A stretch of DNA of 64,000 bases from an uncultured Bacteroidales bacterium (GTDB lineage Bacteria > Bacteroidota > Bacteroidia > Bacteroidales > F082). Within the stretch, counting starts at the first letter, position 1. Every line of letters starts with the position of its first letter. Shown in pieces: positions 35,398-43,915 of the stretch. Both the position numbers and the translations under genes were made by a program. The DNA lies in assembly GCA_947166105.1 (NCBI GenBank), contig CAMVCZ010000006.1, positions 1 to 64,000 on the forward strand. Direction: 5' to 3'. The notes below the pieces were generated by a model. The model saw only the letters and a list, made by a program, of their open reading frames with translations, had not been told where the DNA came from and ran no database searches.

Positions 35398-36804
35398 TCA
35401 AGTCAAGCCACGCGAGGCCAACTTCAACCAGTTCCAAACAAACAAGGCCACGAAAAGCAAGCCGCAATACACATAGAAAAGTTTCAACTCCTTGCGCCGC
35501 AAACGGGTCATAGCATACGCCGCCATTACTATTAATAAAGGTATGGCCGGCTCGTGGTAGCGTTCCGAATTGGATGTGAAAGTGAACATGATGATGGCCA
35601 AATAAGAAAACTCATAAGCCCAGACGAGGCTGAAATTGCGCCATCGCTTCTGCCTAAAAGCTACCACGATGGACAACATTGCAAAATAAGCCAGAAAGTT
35701 CTTGACGAATGTGCTGCCATGTATCATCTTGTTGTGTTCGGGAGCCATGTCCAACATCGGCGACAAAGGCAAAATGAATGCCCCTGGAAAAAGATACTTG
35801 CTTTTCGAGATTTCGCCGTATTGCATCCCCTGCGACTCGTATTTCTTGGCCATGTAGTCCGTGCCGCTGAAGTTCAGCACATAAATATACTTCATCTCGT
35901 GGCCTATCGCCGTAAACAAGAAAAACAGAAAGACTGCCGCCGTGGCCGCCAAAGTGATTATCTTGCCTTTCCGACTCACCAAATCCTTCGGCGAAAGTAC
36001 CACGAAAACCAAAAACGCGAAAATCAGGCACATGCCTATGACCGTCCTGAAACCGAAACTTGCTCCTATCAGCAAAACAGGAAACAAGATGTTCCAAACG
36101 GTGTATCGCTTGCTGCGAATCAGATGGTCCATTCGCTCAAGGGCTAGGATGGAGAGGAAAATCATCTCCATCTCCTTGGTATGCTGGCCACAAATCTGAA
36201 TCAATATGGGCATGAAAACGCACATCACGGCGGCCAAACGACCCGTGCGCTCCCCGAAAGTCCGCGAAGCCAACTTGTAGACCACAATACACATATAGGC
36301 ACTCATCAGTGCCTTGAAAATCCTCGCAATCAATACATTGGGTCCAAATATGGTATGAAGTAAAGTGAGCCAAATCTGGTAGCCTTGGTCAGAAAAGCCC
36401 AACGAATAGGCCACCATGTGATTGTAGACATAATAGAAATCGCCTTTCCGGAGATACCTTGCGAGGTGTACGCTCCTTGTGAAATAGCCGTAGGCATCGC
36501 CCTCTCCCTCAAAGGGATAGCCCAACTTGAAATAAAAGTAATAGCTTACGAAAACGACATAAACCACCCTCACCGCGAGGGCAACCCAAAACACCTTGCG
36601 CCAAAACGTTTTAGGCTCGTCGGATTTCCAACGCGGGTAGAAAACCGCCGTCAACACGAAGAAAAACAAAACCTCACCTATGCCCCACAGCATCCATTCA
36701 ATCCGCATGGCATACGCCCTAAACGCCAAGTTGATGACGATTAAGGCAAGCAAATACAAGCCAATGCCGATAATGGAGATATGTTGGATGAGGCGTTTCG
36801 TCAT
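35398..36804 (-). CDS. GT39-like membrane glycosyltransferase, first tandem copy
   Basis: 468 aa polytopic protein with the acidic first-loop motif EGEGDAYGYF and the conserved central block TKEMEMIFLSILALERMD shared by all three copies. Its start overlaps the stop of the upstream BACON lipoprotein gene by 4 bases (ATGA), so the lipoprotein and glycosyltransferase are translationally coupled. Confidence 0.82.
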   Translation of the reverse strand: MTKRLIQHISIIGIGLYLLALIVINLAFRAYAMRIEWMLWGIGEVLFFFVLTAVFYPRWKSDEPKTFWRKVFWVALAVRVVYVVFVSYYFYFKLGYPFEGEGDAYGYFTRSVHLARYLRKGDFYYVYNHMVAYSLGFSDQGYQIWLTLLHTIFGPNVLIARIFKALMSAYMCIVVYKLASRTFGERTGRLAAVMCVFMPILIQICGQHTKEMEMIFLSILALERMDHLIRSKRYTVWNILFPVLLIGASFGFRTVIGMCLIFAFLVFVVLSPKDLVSRKGKIITLAATAAVFLFFLFTAIGHEMKYIYVLNFSGTDYMAKKYESQGMQYGEISKSKYLFPGAFILPLSPMLDMAPEHNKMIHGSTFVKNFLAYFAMLSIVVAFRQKRWRNFSLVWAYEFSYLAIIMFTFTSNSERYHEPAIPLLIVMAAYAMTRLRRKELKLFYVYCGLLFVALFVWNWLKLASRGLT

Positions 36805-37613
36805 CTCTGCATAAATATCGGCCCGCCTTGTTTGCGTTTGGACAGCTTGCTTCTCATCATCAAGTGGTCATCAAGAGAACAGGTGCTCACCTTGCGCATG
36901 TCGGCACGCTCAAAGAAATCGGGCTTGTATTCGTGCATGAAACGATACAACGAATCGGAGGCACAAAGCACCTCGGGATTGTAGGGTTCGAGGCTGTCGT
37001 TCACAAGGTGAAACACGATGTGGAGGATGCTACTGTCGGCATCATACTCGTACTCGAAGGGGAAATAGATGGCGTGATCGAATAATTCACGGTTGCGTTG
37101 AACGCCCTGACCATGCTCAAAGAAATACATCAGTTGGCCTCGGGTAGTGTCGTAAGGGTCAAATTCCCAAGTCTCGTATGAATCTTCAACGATTTGGCCA
37201 AAAAAATCCGTATTCCAATGCTCAAGTTTGGTCAAACCGAACACCTTATTAATCATGCCGTCGAAATCGAGTTTGTTTTGGCTGACAAAAACCGTGCGGC
37301 GGATATGTCCACCCGGCGAACTGATGACAAACGACGAGCCTCGGAAATCGCCGCCGCTGTAATCCTCAACGGTGATGGTAACAACGCTGTCTTTTGCCCT
37401 GCCCGACATGGGCGAAACTGTGTACCAATCAGCATCATCGTTTTTAATCACCTCCCATTTGCAGTTGGCGTTGACGATCATTGTCTGGCTTTCGGCTTCC
37501 AAGCCAAAACGGAGGTCTTGTGTGGATACCAAAATGCTGTAATCCTCGACGCAGCCTGTAAGACAAAGCAAAGCCAAGGCCATTAAAGCAAAAACAAGTT
37601 TTCTTCTTTTCAT
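36801..37613 (-). CDS. BACON-domain lipoprotein, copy 2
   Basis: 270 aa. Lipoprotein signal ending LCLTGC (Cys21). Residues about 30-115 form a BACON domain (NANCKWEVIKNDDADWYTVSPMSG, SFVISSPGGHIRRTVFVSQ). The C-terminal 150 residues are unlike any family I recognise but are conserved with the copy upstream, including LFRFMHEYKP-like and FFERADMRKVST segments. Predicted outer-membrane surface or periplasmic location. Coupled to a membrane glycosyltransferase gene by ATGA overlap. Confidence 0.82.
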   Translation of the reverse strand: MKRRKLVFALMALALLCLTGCVEDYSILVSTQDLRFGLEAESQTMIVNANCKWEVIKNDDADWYTVSPMSGRAKDSVVTITVEDYSGGDFRGSSFVISSPGGHIRRTVFVSQNKLDFDGMINKVFGLTKLEHWNTDFFGQIVEDSYETWEFDPYDTTRGQLMYFFEHGQGVQRNRELFDHAIYFPFEYEYDADSSILHIVFHLVNDSLEPYNPEVLCASDSLYRFMHEYKPDFFERADMRKVSTCSLDDHLMMRSKLSKRKQGGPIFMQR

Positions 37614-37634
37614 AGTAAACCTAATTAAAATAGT

Positions 37635-38444
37635 TTAAAACCTAAAGATGCCCTCTCCACCCTTGCGTTTGGTGGCCACGCTTCTCATGCGAGTTATCTC
37701 TTCAGGAATGTAGGTACCCACCTTGCGCATGTCGGCACGCTCAAAGAAATTGGGCTTGTATTCGTGCATGAACCGATACAATGAGTCGCTGGCTGTCAGC
37801 ACGTTAGGTGAATAGCTTTCGGGAGCACCTGTAACTGTCTCAAAATCAATGTGGAGAATCTGGTCTATGGGATTGTACTCGTAAGTGAAACTGTAATACA
37901 CCACCGTGTCGTCATGATGGTCGCGCTGGATGCCGTGGCCGTTTTCGAGGAAAAACATGTGGTAGCCCGTTGTGGTGTCGTAAGGGTCAAAAATCGCATG
38001 TTGGTAGGAATCCTCGATCATTTGGTCAAAAAAGTCGGTGTTCCAGTGTTCCAATTCCATCACGCCGAACACCTTATTAACCATGCCGTCGAAATCGAGT
38101 TTGTTCTGCGAAACGAAAATGGTACGGCGCACGTGTCCTCCGGGCGAAGAAATTACGAAAGTCGAACCACGATAGTCGCCGTCTTCAAGGGCTTCGACCG
38201 TCACCGAAATGACACCGTCCTTTTTACCGCTCATCTGGGAAATGGTGTACCAATCGGCATTGTCATTGCGGGTTATCGTCCACTCGCAATTGGCAGTGAT
38301 TTCCAACGTCTGCGTTTCAGCCTCAAGGCCAAACCAAAGGTTTTGGGTTGAAACACGAATGATGTAGTTCTTGGAGCAACCGAGAAAACCCGTTACTGTC
38401 ACGGCCATCAAAGCCATCATCAAAAAAACTATTTTCCTTTTCAT
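37635..38444 (-). CDS. BACON-domain lipoprotein, copy 1
   Basis: 269 aa. Lipobox GFLGC (Cys23), BACON domain (ANCEWTITRNDNADWYTISQMSG, SFVISSPGGHVRRTIFVSQ), then a C-terminal region shared with copy 2. The two are tandem duplicates 21 bp apart. BACON domains are often carbohydrate- or mucin-binding. First gene of an operon with three membrane glycosyltransferases, so both lipoproteins may be acceptors or helpers of that glycosylation; this is inferred. Confidence 0.82.
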   Translation of the reverse strand: MKRKIVFLMMALMAVTVTGFLGCSKNYIIRVSTQNLWFGLEAETQTLEITANCEWTITRNDNADWYTISQMSGKKDGVISVTVEALEDGDYRGSTFVISSPGGHVRRTIFVSQNKLDFDGMVNKVFGVMELEHWNTDFFDQMIEDSYQHAIFDPYDTTTGYHMFFLENGHGIQRDHHDDTVVYYSFTYEYNPIDQILHIDFETVTGAPESYSPNVLTASDSLYRFMHEYKPNFFERADMRKVGTYIPEEITRMRSVATKRKGGEGIFRF

Positions 38445-38467
38445 ATCTGTGATAATTTAATTTGCCG

Positions 38468-38495
38468 CAAAAGTACATATTTTTGTCAATACAAG
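38468..38495 (-). promoter_or_regulatory. Promoter of BACON-glycosyltransferase operon
   Basis: Minus strand: TACTTTTG at 38475-38468 followed by C matches TAnnTTTG. A CTTG lies 16 bases upstream (38495-38492), a little closer than usual. It overlaps the 3' end of the RNase R gene. Predicted leader about 20 nt. Confidence 0.5.
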
Positions 38496-40693
38496 CGTTT
38501 TTTCTGTTTCGACTTCTTCAAAGGAGCCGGCATGTCGGCCAACATTTCAAAGTCCATCTTGTGCTTGAAGAGATCGACGGCCTTCACTCGGACGCGCACT
38601 TCGTCGCCCAATTGGATGATGCGCCCCGTCTCTTGCCCGATGACGCGGAAGTTGTCGTCATCCAAGTAATAATAGTCGCCGGGAAGGTCCTCATAGCGCA
38701 CCAAGCCCTCACATTTGTTGCCTTTCAACTCTACAAACAAGCCCCATTTGCTCACGCCCGAAACCAGACCCTCAAACACTTGCCCGATCTTGTCTTGCAG
38801 GTATTCGGCCTGCTTGTACTTGATGGACTGGCGTTCCATTTCCTCGGCTTGCTTCTCCATTTCGCTGGAGTGTTCACACATCTCTTCGTAAGCCTTCTTG
38901 TCGGCAGAGCCTTGGCCCTCAATGAGATACCTATCAATCAGGCGATGCACCATCAAGTCGGGATAGCGGCGGATGGGCGAAGTGAAATGAGTGTAATAGT
39001 CGAAAGCCAAGCCATAGTGCCCGATGTTGTCGGTGCTGTATTTTGCCTTGGCCATCGTGCGGACGGCAACCGTTTCGATGAGGTTCTTCTCGCCCTTGCC
39101 CTCCACATCCTCAAACAGTTTGTTGTAGGAACGCACCAAAGAAGAGCGGCTGCTGAGGTCCATGGTGTAACCCAAGCGCGAAATCAACAGCATGAACTTG
39201 TTGATTTTCTCAGGATTAGGCTCATCGTGGATACGGTAGACGAAGGTATTGTTGTGCCATTTGCTTTCGGGCTTGCCGAAGGTTTCGGCCACGGTACGGT
39301 TGGCCAACAGCATGAAGTCCTCAATCAATTCGTGGCTTTCGTTTTGCACGCGGACGTAGGTATCAATGGGTTTTTTGTTCTCGTCCAAAACGAACTTCAC
39401 CTCCTCGGAATGGAAGTTGATGCTGCCCAAGGCCATGCGTTGTTCGCGCAGTTTGGTGGCCAGATTGTGGAAAGTCAGGATTTCGTTCTTGTAGTCGCCT
39501 TCGCCGCCCTCAATCATGGTCTGCACTTCCTCGTATGTGTATCTGCGGCACGACTTGATGATGGTCTTGCCAATCCAGCGGTCGTATATCTTGGCCTCGT
39601 CGTCCATCTCGAAGACCACGCTGAAGGTCAGTTTTTCCTCATCAGGACGGAGCGAACACACATTGTTGCACAGCTTTTCGGGCAACATGGGGATGGTGCG
39701 GTCGACGAGGTAGACAGAAGTGCCTCGGTTCAAGGCTTCCTTGTCGATGGCCGAGCCGGGCTGGACGTAATGCGACACGTCGGCGATATGCACACCCACC
39801 TCCCAATGGCCGTTGGGCAGTTTCTGCAAACTGATGGCATCGTCGAAGTCTTTCGCGTCGGCGGGGTCGATGGTGATGGTAAACACCTTTCGGAAGTCGC
39901 GACGCCGTTTGATTTCGTCCCTACTGATTTTGGAAGGAATCTTACTTGCCTCTTTTTCAACCTCTTCGGGAAATTCTATCGGGTACTCATGGGCGGCCAA
40001 GATGCTTTCCATTTCCACATCGTTCTCGCCTGGCTTGCCCAAAACGCGGGTGATTTCGCCGAAAGGATTGCCCGAACCGTCGGGCCAATCGACGAGGTGA
40101 GCGATGACTTTTTGGCCATCTTTCGCGCCGTGTAGGTCGCCGCGCGGGATGAAAATGTCGACTGGCATCCAGTCCACATCGGGGCGGACATAGACATAGC
40201 CGTGCGAAATGCTCAGCAGGCCCACGAAATCGGTGTGGCGGCGTTCCAACACCTCCACGATTTCGCCTTCGGGCTTGCTGTTGTTGCGCTTTGGGAACAT
40301 CGCCACGCGCACACGGTCGCCATGCAACGCCTTGTAAGTGTTGTTGGCGGCGATGAAAATGTCCTCGCCGTCTTCGTCGTCGCGGATGACGTATGCTTTG
40401 CCCGTCGATTTCATCTCGACCGTTCCTTCCACATATTTCGTCTTAGGCCCAAACTGCGCCATGCCCGCCTTGCTCATCACATAGCTGTAAGGCCTTTCTT
40501 CTTGCAGCAAACCTTTGTCTTTCAGGTCGATAAGCAATTTATACACCACATCCTTTCCCGCCAAGTCTTTGATACCCATGATTTTGCAGACTTGCTTGTA
40601 GTTTTTCGGGCGAAAAGGCTGGTCGGCGAAAATGCCCAAAATCACACTCGTGAAAGTGCTCAGCTTATTCTCGATTTTCTTCTTTTTTGCCAT
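38486..40693 (-). CDS. rnr: Ribonuclease R
   Basis: 735 aa starting at ATG 40693 (MAKKKKIENKLS). A longer open frame to 41005 crosses the promoter and the divergent gene and is not used. It has a winged-helix start, cold-shock domains, the RNB catalytic domain with the acidic motif DPADAKDFDDAISL, an S1 domain (KWGLFVELKGNKCEGLVRYEDL) and a basic tail KKSKQKKRLY. It is a processive 3'-5' exoribonuclease for structured RNA. Size is normal for the family. Confidence 0.97.
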   Translation of the reverse strand: MAKKKKIENKLSTFTSVILGIFADQPFRPKNYKQVCKIMGIKDLAGKDVVYKLLIDLKDKGLLQEERPYSYVMSKAGMAQFGPKTKYVEGTVEMKSTGKAYVIRDDEDGEDIFIAANNTYKALHGDRVRVAMFPKRNNSKPEGEIVEVLERRHTDFVGLLSISHGYVYVRPDVDWMPVDIFIPRGDLHGAKDGQKVIAHLVDWPDGSGNPFGEITRVLGKPGENDVEMESILAAHEYPIEFPEEVEKEASKIPSKISRDEIKRRRDFRKVFTITIDPADAKDFDDAISLQKLPNGHWEVGVHIADVSHYVQPGSAIDKEALNRGTSVYLVDRTIPMLPEKLCNNVCSLRPDEEKLTFSVVFEMDDEAKIYDRWIGKTIIKSCRRYTYEEVQTMIEGGEGDYKNEILTFHNLATKLREQRMALGSINFHSEEVKFVLDENKKPIDTYVRVQNESHELIEDFMLLANRTVAETFGKPESKWHNNTFVYRIHDEPNPEKINKFMLLISRLGYTMDLSSRSSLVRSYNKLFEDVEGKGEKNLIETVAVRTMAKAKYSTDNIGHYGLAFDYYTHFTSPIRRYPDLMVHRLIDRYLIEGQGSADKKAYEEMCEHSSEMEKQAEEMERQSIKYKQAEYLQDKIGQVFEGLVSGVSKWGLFVELKGNKCEGLVRYEDLPGDYYYLDDDNFRVIGQETGRIIQLGDEVRVRVKAVDLFKHKMDFEMLADMPAPLKKSKQKKRLY

Positions 40694-40718
40694 AGTATTC
40701 CTTATTAAAATATGGGTG

Positions 40719-40751
40719 CAAAAATACAAAAATCGGCGGACAAATCGCAAA
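40719..40751 (-). promoter_or_regulatory. Promoter of rnr
   Basis: Minus strand: TTTG at 40751-40748, 21 bases, TATTTTTG at 40726-40719, then C. Good match to the Bacteroidota promoter; start predicted about 20 bases before the ATG at 40693. Confidence 0.65.
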
Positions 40752-40812
40752 TCCAACCAAATCAAAAAATTAGGCTGTTGATAATTATGTTGAGAAAAAA
40801 AAAAACAATTAA

Positions 40813-40845
40813 TTTGCCCTATGAGCGCAAAATAATATACCTTTG
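40813..40845 (+). promoter_or_regulatory. Promoter of nrdDG
   Basis: TTTG at 40813-40816, 21 bases, TACCTTTG at 40838-40845, then C. A full match to the Bacteroidota -33/-7 promoter. The predicted leader of about 70 nt to the ATG at 40920 shows no obvious regulator site. Confidence 0.7.
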
Positions 40846-40919
40846 CAAAGCAAGGATTTTCAATGAATTTCATTTTAACCTTTTGATAATCAATAACTTT
40901 AGAAAACGAGCACTTCTTT

Positions 40920-43031
40920 ATGAGCAACGGAGGACTGTATATCACCAAAAGAGACGGCAAACAGGAAGCCTTCTCCTTAGACAAGATAAAAATCGCCATC
41001 AGCAAGGCCTTTTTGGCCTCGGGATGCTATGCCACCGACGAGGACTTGAACGCCATCCTGAGCCGCGTCCGCGTGACCAACGGCATCAGCGTGGAGGAAA
41101 TCCAAAACCAAGTGGAAACCGCATTGATGGCCGAACAATATTACACGGTGGCGAAAAACTACATCCTGTATCGCCAAAAGCACAGCGAGGACCGCGAAAT
41201 TCGCGAGAAAATCGACTTTTTGAGCAACTACGTCAACGCCTCGAATCCTGCCACAGGCTCGAAGTATGACGCCAACGCCAACGTGGAGCAAAAAAATATC
41301 GCCACACTCATCGGCGAATTGCCCAAGTCGAGCTTCATCCGCATCAACCGCCGCCTGCTGACCGACCGCATCAAGTCGATGTATGGCAAGGAACTTTCCG
41401 ACCGTTACCTCTACCTACTCAACAACCACTTCATTTACAAGAACGATGAAACTTCGTTGGCCAACTATTGTGCTTCCATCACCATGTACCCGTGGCTGAA
41501 CGAAGGCACGAGCAGCATTGGCGGCAACAGCACTGCGCCCACCAAACTGCGCTCGTTCTGCGGCGGCTTTATTAATATGGTGTTCATGGTGTCGTCGCAA
41601 CTTTCCGGTGCTTGCGCCACGCCCGAGTTCCTGATGTATATGAACTATTTCATCGGGAAAGACTATGGCACAGACTATTACAAACGTGCCAATGAGGTGG
41701 TCGACCACTCGCTGAAACCGCGCACCATCGATAAGGTCATCACCGACTGTTTCCAGCAGATTGTGTATTCCTTGAATCAACCCGCCGGTGCAAGAAACTA
41801 TCAATCAGTGTTTTGGAACATTGCCTATTACGACCGTTATTATTTCGAGTCGTTGTTCGGCAATTTCTACTTCCCCGATGGTTCTAAACCCGACTGGGAA
41901 TCACTGAGTTGGCTTCAAAAACGCTTCATGAAGTGGTTCAACGCCGAGCGCCTCAAGAGTGTGTTGACCTTCCCAGTGGAAACAATGGCTCTCCTATCAA
42001 AAGACGGCGACGTCATCGACCAAGAGTGGGCCGACTTCACCGCCGAAATGTACGCTGAAGGCCATTCGTTCTTCACCTATTTGAGCGACAACGCCGACTC
42101 GCTTTCATCTTGCTGCCGACTGCGCAACGAGATTCAGGACAACGGTTTCAGTTACACCCTTGGTGCCGGTGGTGTTTCCACAGGCTCCAAAAGCGTGCTC
42201 ACCATCAACCTGAACCGCTGCATCCAGTATGCCGCACGCAACAACATGCACTACCTCACTTTCCTTGAGGAAATCGTCGACCTTTGCCACAAGGTGCAAA
42301 TTTGCTACAACGAAAACCTGAAGGAATTGCAGAAGAAAGGCATGTTGCCACTCTTCGATGCGGGCTACATCAACTTGGGCCGACAATACCTCACCATCGG
42401 TGTGAACGGCCTTGTGGAGGCTGCCGAGTTCTTGAAAATCAAGATTTCGGACAATCCTGAATATGAGACTTTTGTGCAAGACGTGCTTGGCCTCATTGAG
42501 AAATACAACAAGAAATATTATTCCAAAGCGGACGGCCTGATGTTCAATTGCGAGATGATTCCCGCCGAGAATGTGGGCGTGAAGCACTCCAAGTGGGACA
42601 GGGAAGACGGATACGAGGTACACCGCGACTGCTACAACAGCTATTTCTACATCGTGGAAGACCCGAACACCAATGTTTTGGACAAGTTCCGCTTGCACGG
42701 CGAAAAATATATCAAGCACCTCACTGGTGGCTCGGCCTTGCATTGTAACCTTGAGGAACATTTGAGCAAGGAACAATACCGCCAATTGCTGCGCGTGGCC
42801 GCCCGCGAAGGTTGCAACTACTTCACTTTCAACGTGCCCAACACCATTTGTAACGATTGCGGCCACATCGACAAGCGCTATCTGAAGGAGTGCCCCGAGT
42901 GCCACAGCCACAACATCGACTACCTGACCCGCATCATCGGTTACTTGAAGCGCGTCAGCAATTTCAGCGAGCCGCGCCAGCAAGAAGCCGCCCGCCGTCA
43001 CTATGGAAAAATGGAGATGGAAAGATGCTAA
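40920..43031 (+). CDS. nrdD: Anaerobic ribonucleoside-triphosphate reductase
   Basis: 703 aa class III reductase. N-terminal ATP-cone (YITKRDGKQEAFSLDKIKIAI), catalytic barrel, C-terminal zinc site CNDC...CPEC (Cys644, 647, 658, 661) and the glycyl radical motif RIIGY with Gly674. It makes deoxynucleotides from NTPs without oxygen. The stop codon overlaps the nrdG start by 7 bases. Fits a strict or facultative anaerobe. Confidence 0.97.
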   Translation: MSNGGLYITKRDGKQEAFSLDKIKIAISKAFLASGCYATDEDLNAILSRVRVTNGISVEEIQNQVETALMAEQYYTVAKNYILYRQKHSEDREIREKIDFLSNYVNASNPATGSKYDANANVEQKNIATLIGELPKSSFIRINRRLLTDRIKSMYGKELSDRYLYLLNNHFIYKNDETSLANYCASITMYPWLNEGTSSIGGNSTAPTKLRSFCGGFINMVFMVSSQLSGACATPEFLMYMNYFIGKDYGTDYYKRANEVVDHSLKPRTIDKVITDCFQQIVYSLNQPAGARNYQSVFWNIAYYDRYYFESLFGNFYFPDGSKPDWESLSWLQKRFMKWFNAERLKSVLTFPVETMALLSKDGDVIDQEWADFTAEMYAEGHSFFTYLSDNADSLSSCCRLRNEIQDNGFSYTLGAGGVSTGSKSVLTINLNRCIQYAARNNMHYLTFLEEIVDLCHKVQICYNENLKELQKKGMLPLFDAGYINLGRQYLTIGVNGLVEAAEFLKIKISDNPEYETFVQDVLGLIEKYNKKYYSKADGLMFNCEMIPAENVGVKHSKWDREDGYEVHRDCYNSYFYIVEDPNTNVLDKFRLHGEKYIKHLTGGSALHCNLEEHLSKEQYRQLLRVAAREGCNYFTFNVPNTICNDCGHIDKRYLKECPECHSHNIDYLTRIIGYLKRVSNFSEPRQQEAARRHYGKMEMERC

Positions 43032-43534
43032 AATACGCTAATTTTGATATCGTCTTTCAGGAAGTTCCTGATGAAGTGACGCTTGCCATCAACATTTCCA
43101 ACTGCCCAAACCAATGTCCGGGTTGCCACAGCAAATATTTGTGGGATAATATCGGCAATGACTTGGATTTTAATGAATTGAACCGTTTGGTGTCGCATTA
43201 CGAGTCGGGCATCACCTGCGTGTGTTTCATGGGTGGCGACAACGAGCCGGATTCTGTTTCCGAACTCGCCCGCAAAATCAAGGACAGCCATTCCAACCTG
43301 AAAACAGCTTGGTATTCAGGCAAGAACGACCTGCCTCAGAATGTCCCGACTGACCATTTCGACTACATCAAATTAGGGCGTTACATCGCCGAGCTGGGGC
43401 CTTTGGACAGCGCGACCACCAACCAACACATGATGAAACGCCTCGCCGACGGGCGTGTTAAGGACATCACGGAGTGGTTCCAACGAAACAAACACGTCGA
43501 AACCGTGGAGACAGAAAAAAATCCGGCAGTTTGA
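43025..43534 (+). CDS. nrdG: Anaerobic ribonucleotide reductase activating protein
   Basis: 169 aa radical SAM protein, start ATG 43025 inside the end of nrdD (ATGCTAA overlap). Iron-sulfur motif CPNQCPGC (Cys27, 31, 34). It cleaves SAM to make the glycyl radical on NrdD. The last codons and the stop are inside the stem of the transcription terminator. Confidence 0.95.
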   Translation: MLKYANFDIVFQEVPDEVTLAINISNCPNQCPGCHSKYLWDNIGNDLDFNELNRLVSHYESGITCVCFMGGDNEPDSVSELARKIKDSHSNLKTAWYSGKNDLPQNVPTDHFDYIKLGRYIAELGPLDSATTNQHMMKRLADGRVKDITEWFQRNKHVETVETEKNPAV

Positions 43535-43551
43535 GGCTGCTGGATTTTTTT
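43516..43551 (+). terminator. Rho-independent terminator of nrdDG
   Basis: AATCCGGCAG pairs with CTGCTGGATT (ten pairs, one G-U) around a 7-base loop, followed by TTTTT. The left arm encodes the last residues of NrdG and the loop carries its TGA stop. Confidence 0.85.
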
Positions 43552-43561
43552 GTTTGCCTTT

Positions 43562-43589
43562 GTAGAGACGGTGTGCACACCGTCTCTAC
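43562..43589. repeat. 28-nt palindrome, copy 1
   Basis: A perfect palindrome: GTAGAGACG, a ten-base self-complementary centre, then CGTCTCTAC. A second copy with the same arms and a different centre is at 46763-46790. It looks like a dispersed REP-type element. It follows the nrdG terminator directly. Confidence 0.8.
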
Positions 43590-43594
43590 CCTAC

Positions 43595-43685
43595 AAAAAC
43601 ATGAAATGTGTAAAATCAATGAAAATTATGTCCTGAAAATGTGTAATTTTGCCGAAAATTTTGTCCAGAAAATGTGAAAATGGCT
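43595..43685. repeat. 91-bp direct repeat, copy 1
   Basis: Matches 46614-46704 over its full 91 bp with six mismatches and no gap. Internally it is built from about 2.7 copies of a 33-bp unit containing GAAAATTATGTCC and GAAAATGTGTAATT. The two copies are in the same orientation 3019 bp apart and enclose three genes. Confidence 0.88.
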
Positions 43686-43778
43686 ATGATGAAGCGATTA
43701 AAAACATTTTATTTCCCGTATTTCTGCGCTTTCTTGCTCAAACGTTGGTTGGCAGAGAGGGGATAATTCGGTGTAAAA

Positions 43779-43895
43779 AAGGTGATATGTCAAAACTCGA
43801 AAGTCAACTTTTTTGAGGATGATTTATTCGTACAGAATGAAAGCAATCTCAAATATTCGATTCTCAAAGAAGGTTTTTTAGTTTTGACACACCTT
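43779..43895. repeat. Inverted-repeat pair, possible small mobile element or hairpin
   Basis: AAGGTG-ATA-TGTCAAAACT at 43779-43797 is complementary to AGTTTTGACACACCTT at 43880-43895 (16 pairs with a 3-base bulge). The unit is about 117 bp, has no gene, and lies just downstream of the MORN protein gene. Confidence 0.5.
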
Positions 43896-43915
43896 CTATA
43901 AAATGTTATCAATTA

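Larger units (their letters stand above)
43535..43915. other. Gene-free stretch with repeats
   Basis: 381 bp between nrdG and the MORN protein gene. It holds the end of the terminator, a 28-nt perfect palindrome (43562-43589), a 91-bp repeat (43595-43685) and an inverted-repeat pair bounding 43779-43895. No coding frame was recognised. Confidence 0.6.

Noticed and set aside
38462-40135. 557-codon open frame on the plus strand opposite RNase R
   Set aside because: It is the mirror of the RNase R gene, whose domains and motifs are unmistakable; the frame has no recognisable protein features.
40694-41005. N-terminal extension of RNase R by 104 codons
   Set aside because: It crosses both promoters and the start of divergent nrdD, and RNase R proteins begin at the MAKKKK position.
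43562-43589. Palindrome read as the nrdG terminator
   Set aside because: A better terminator with a T run lies just before it, and the palindrome recurs with fixed arms elsewhere.
43595-43685. CRISPR array from the 33-bp period
   Set aside because: Units are contiguous with no unique spacers, number under three, and no cas gene is in the window.
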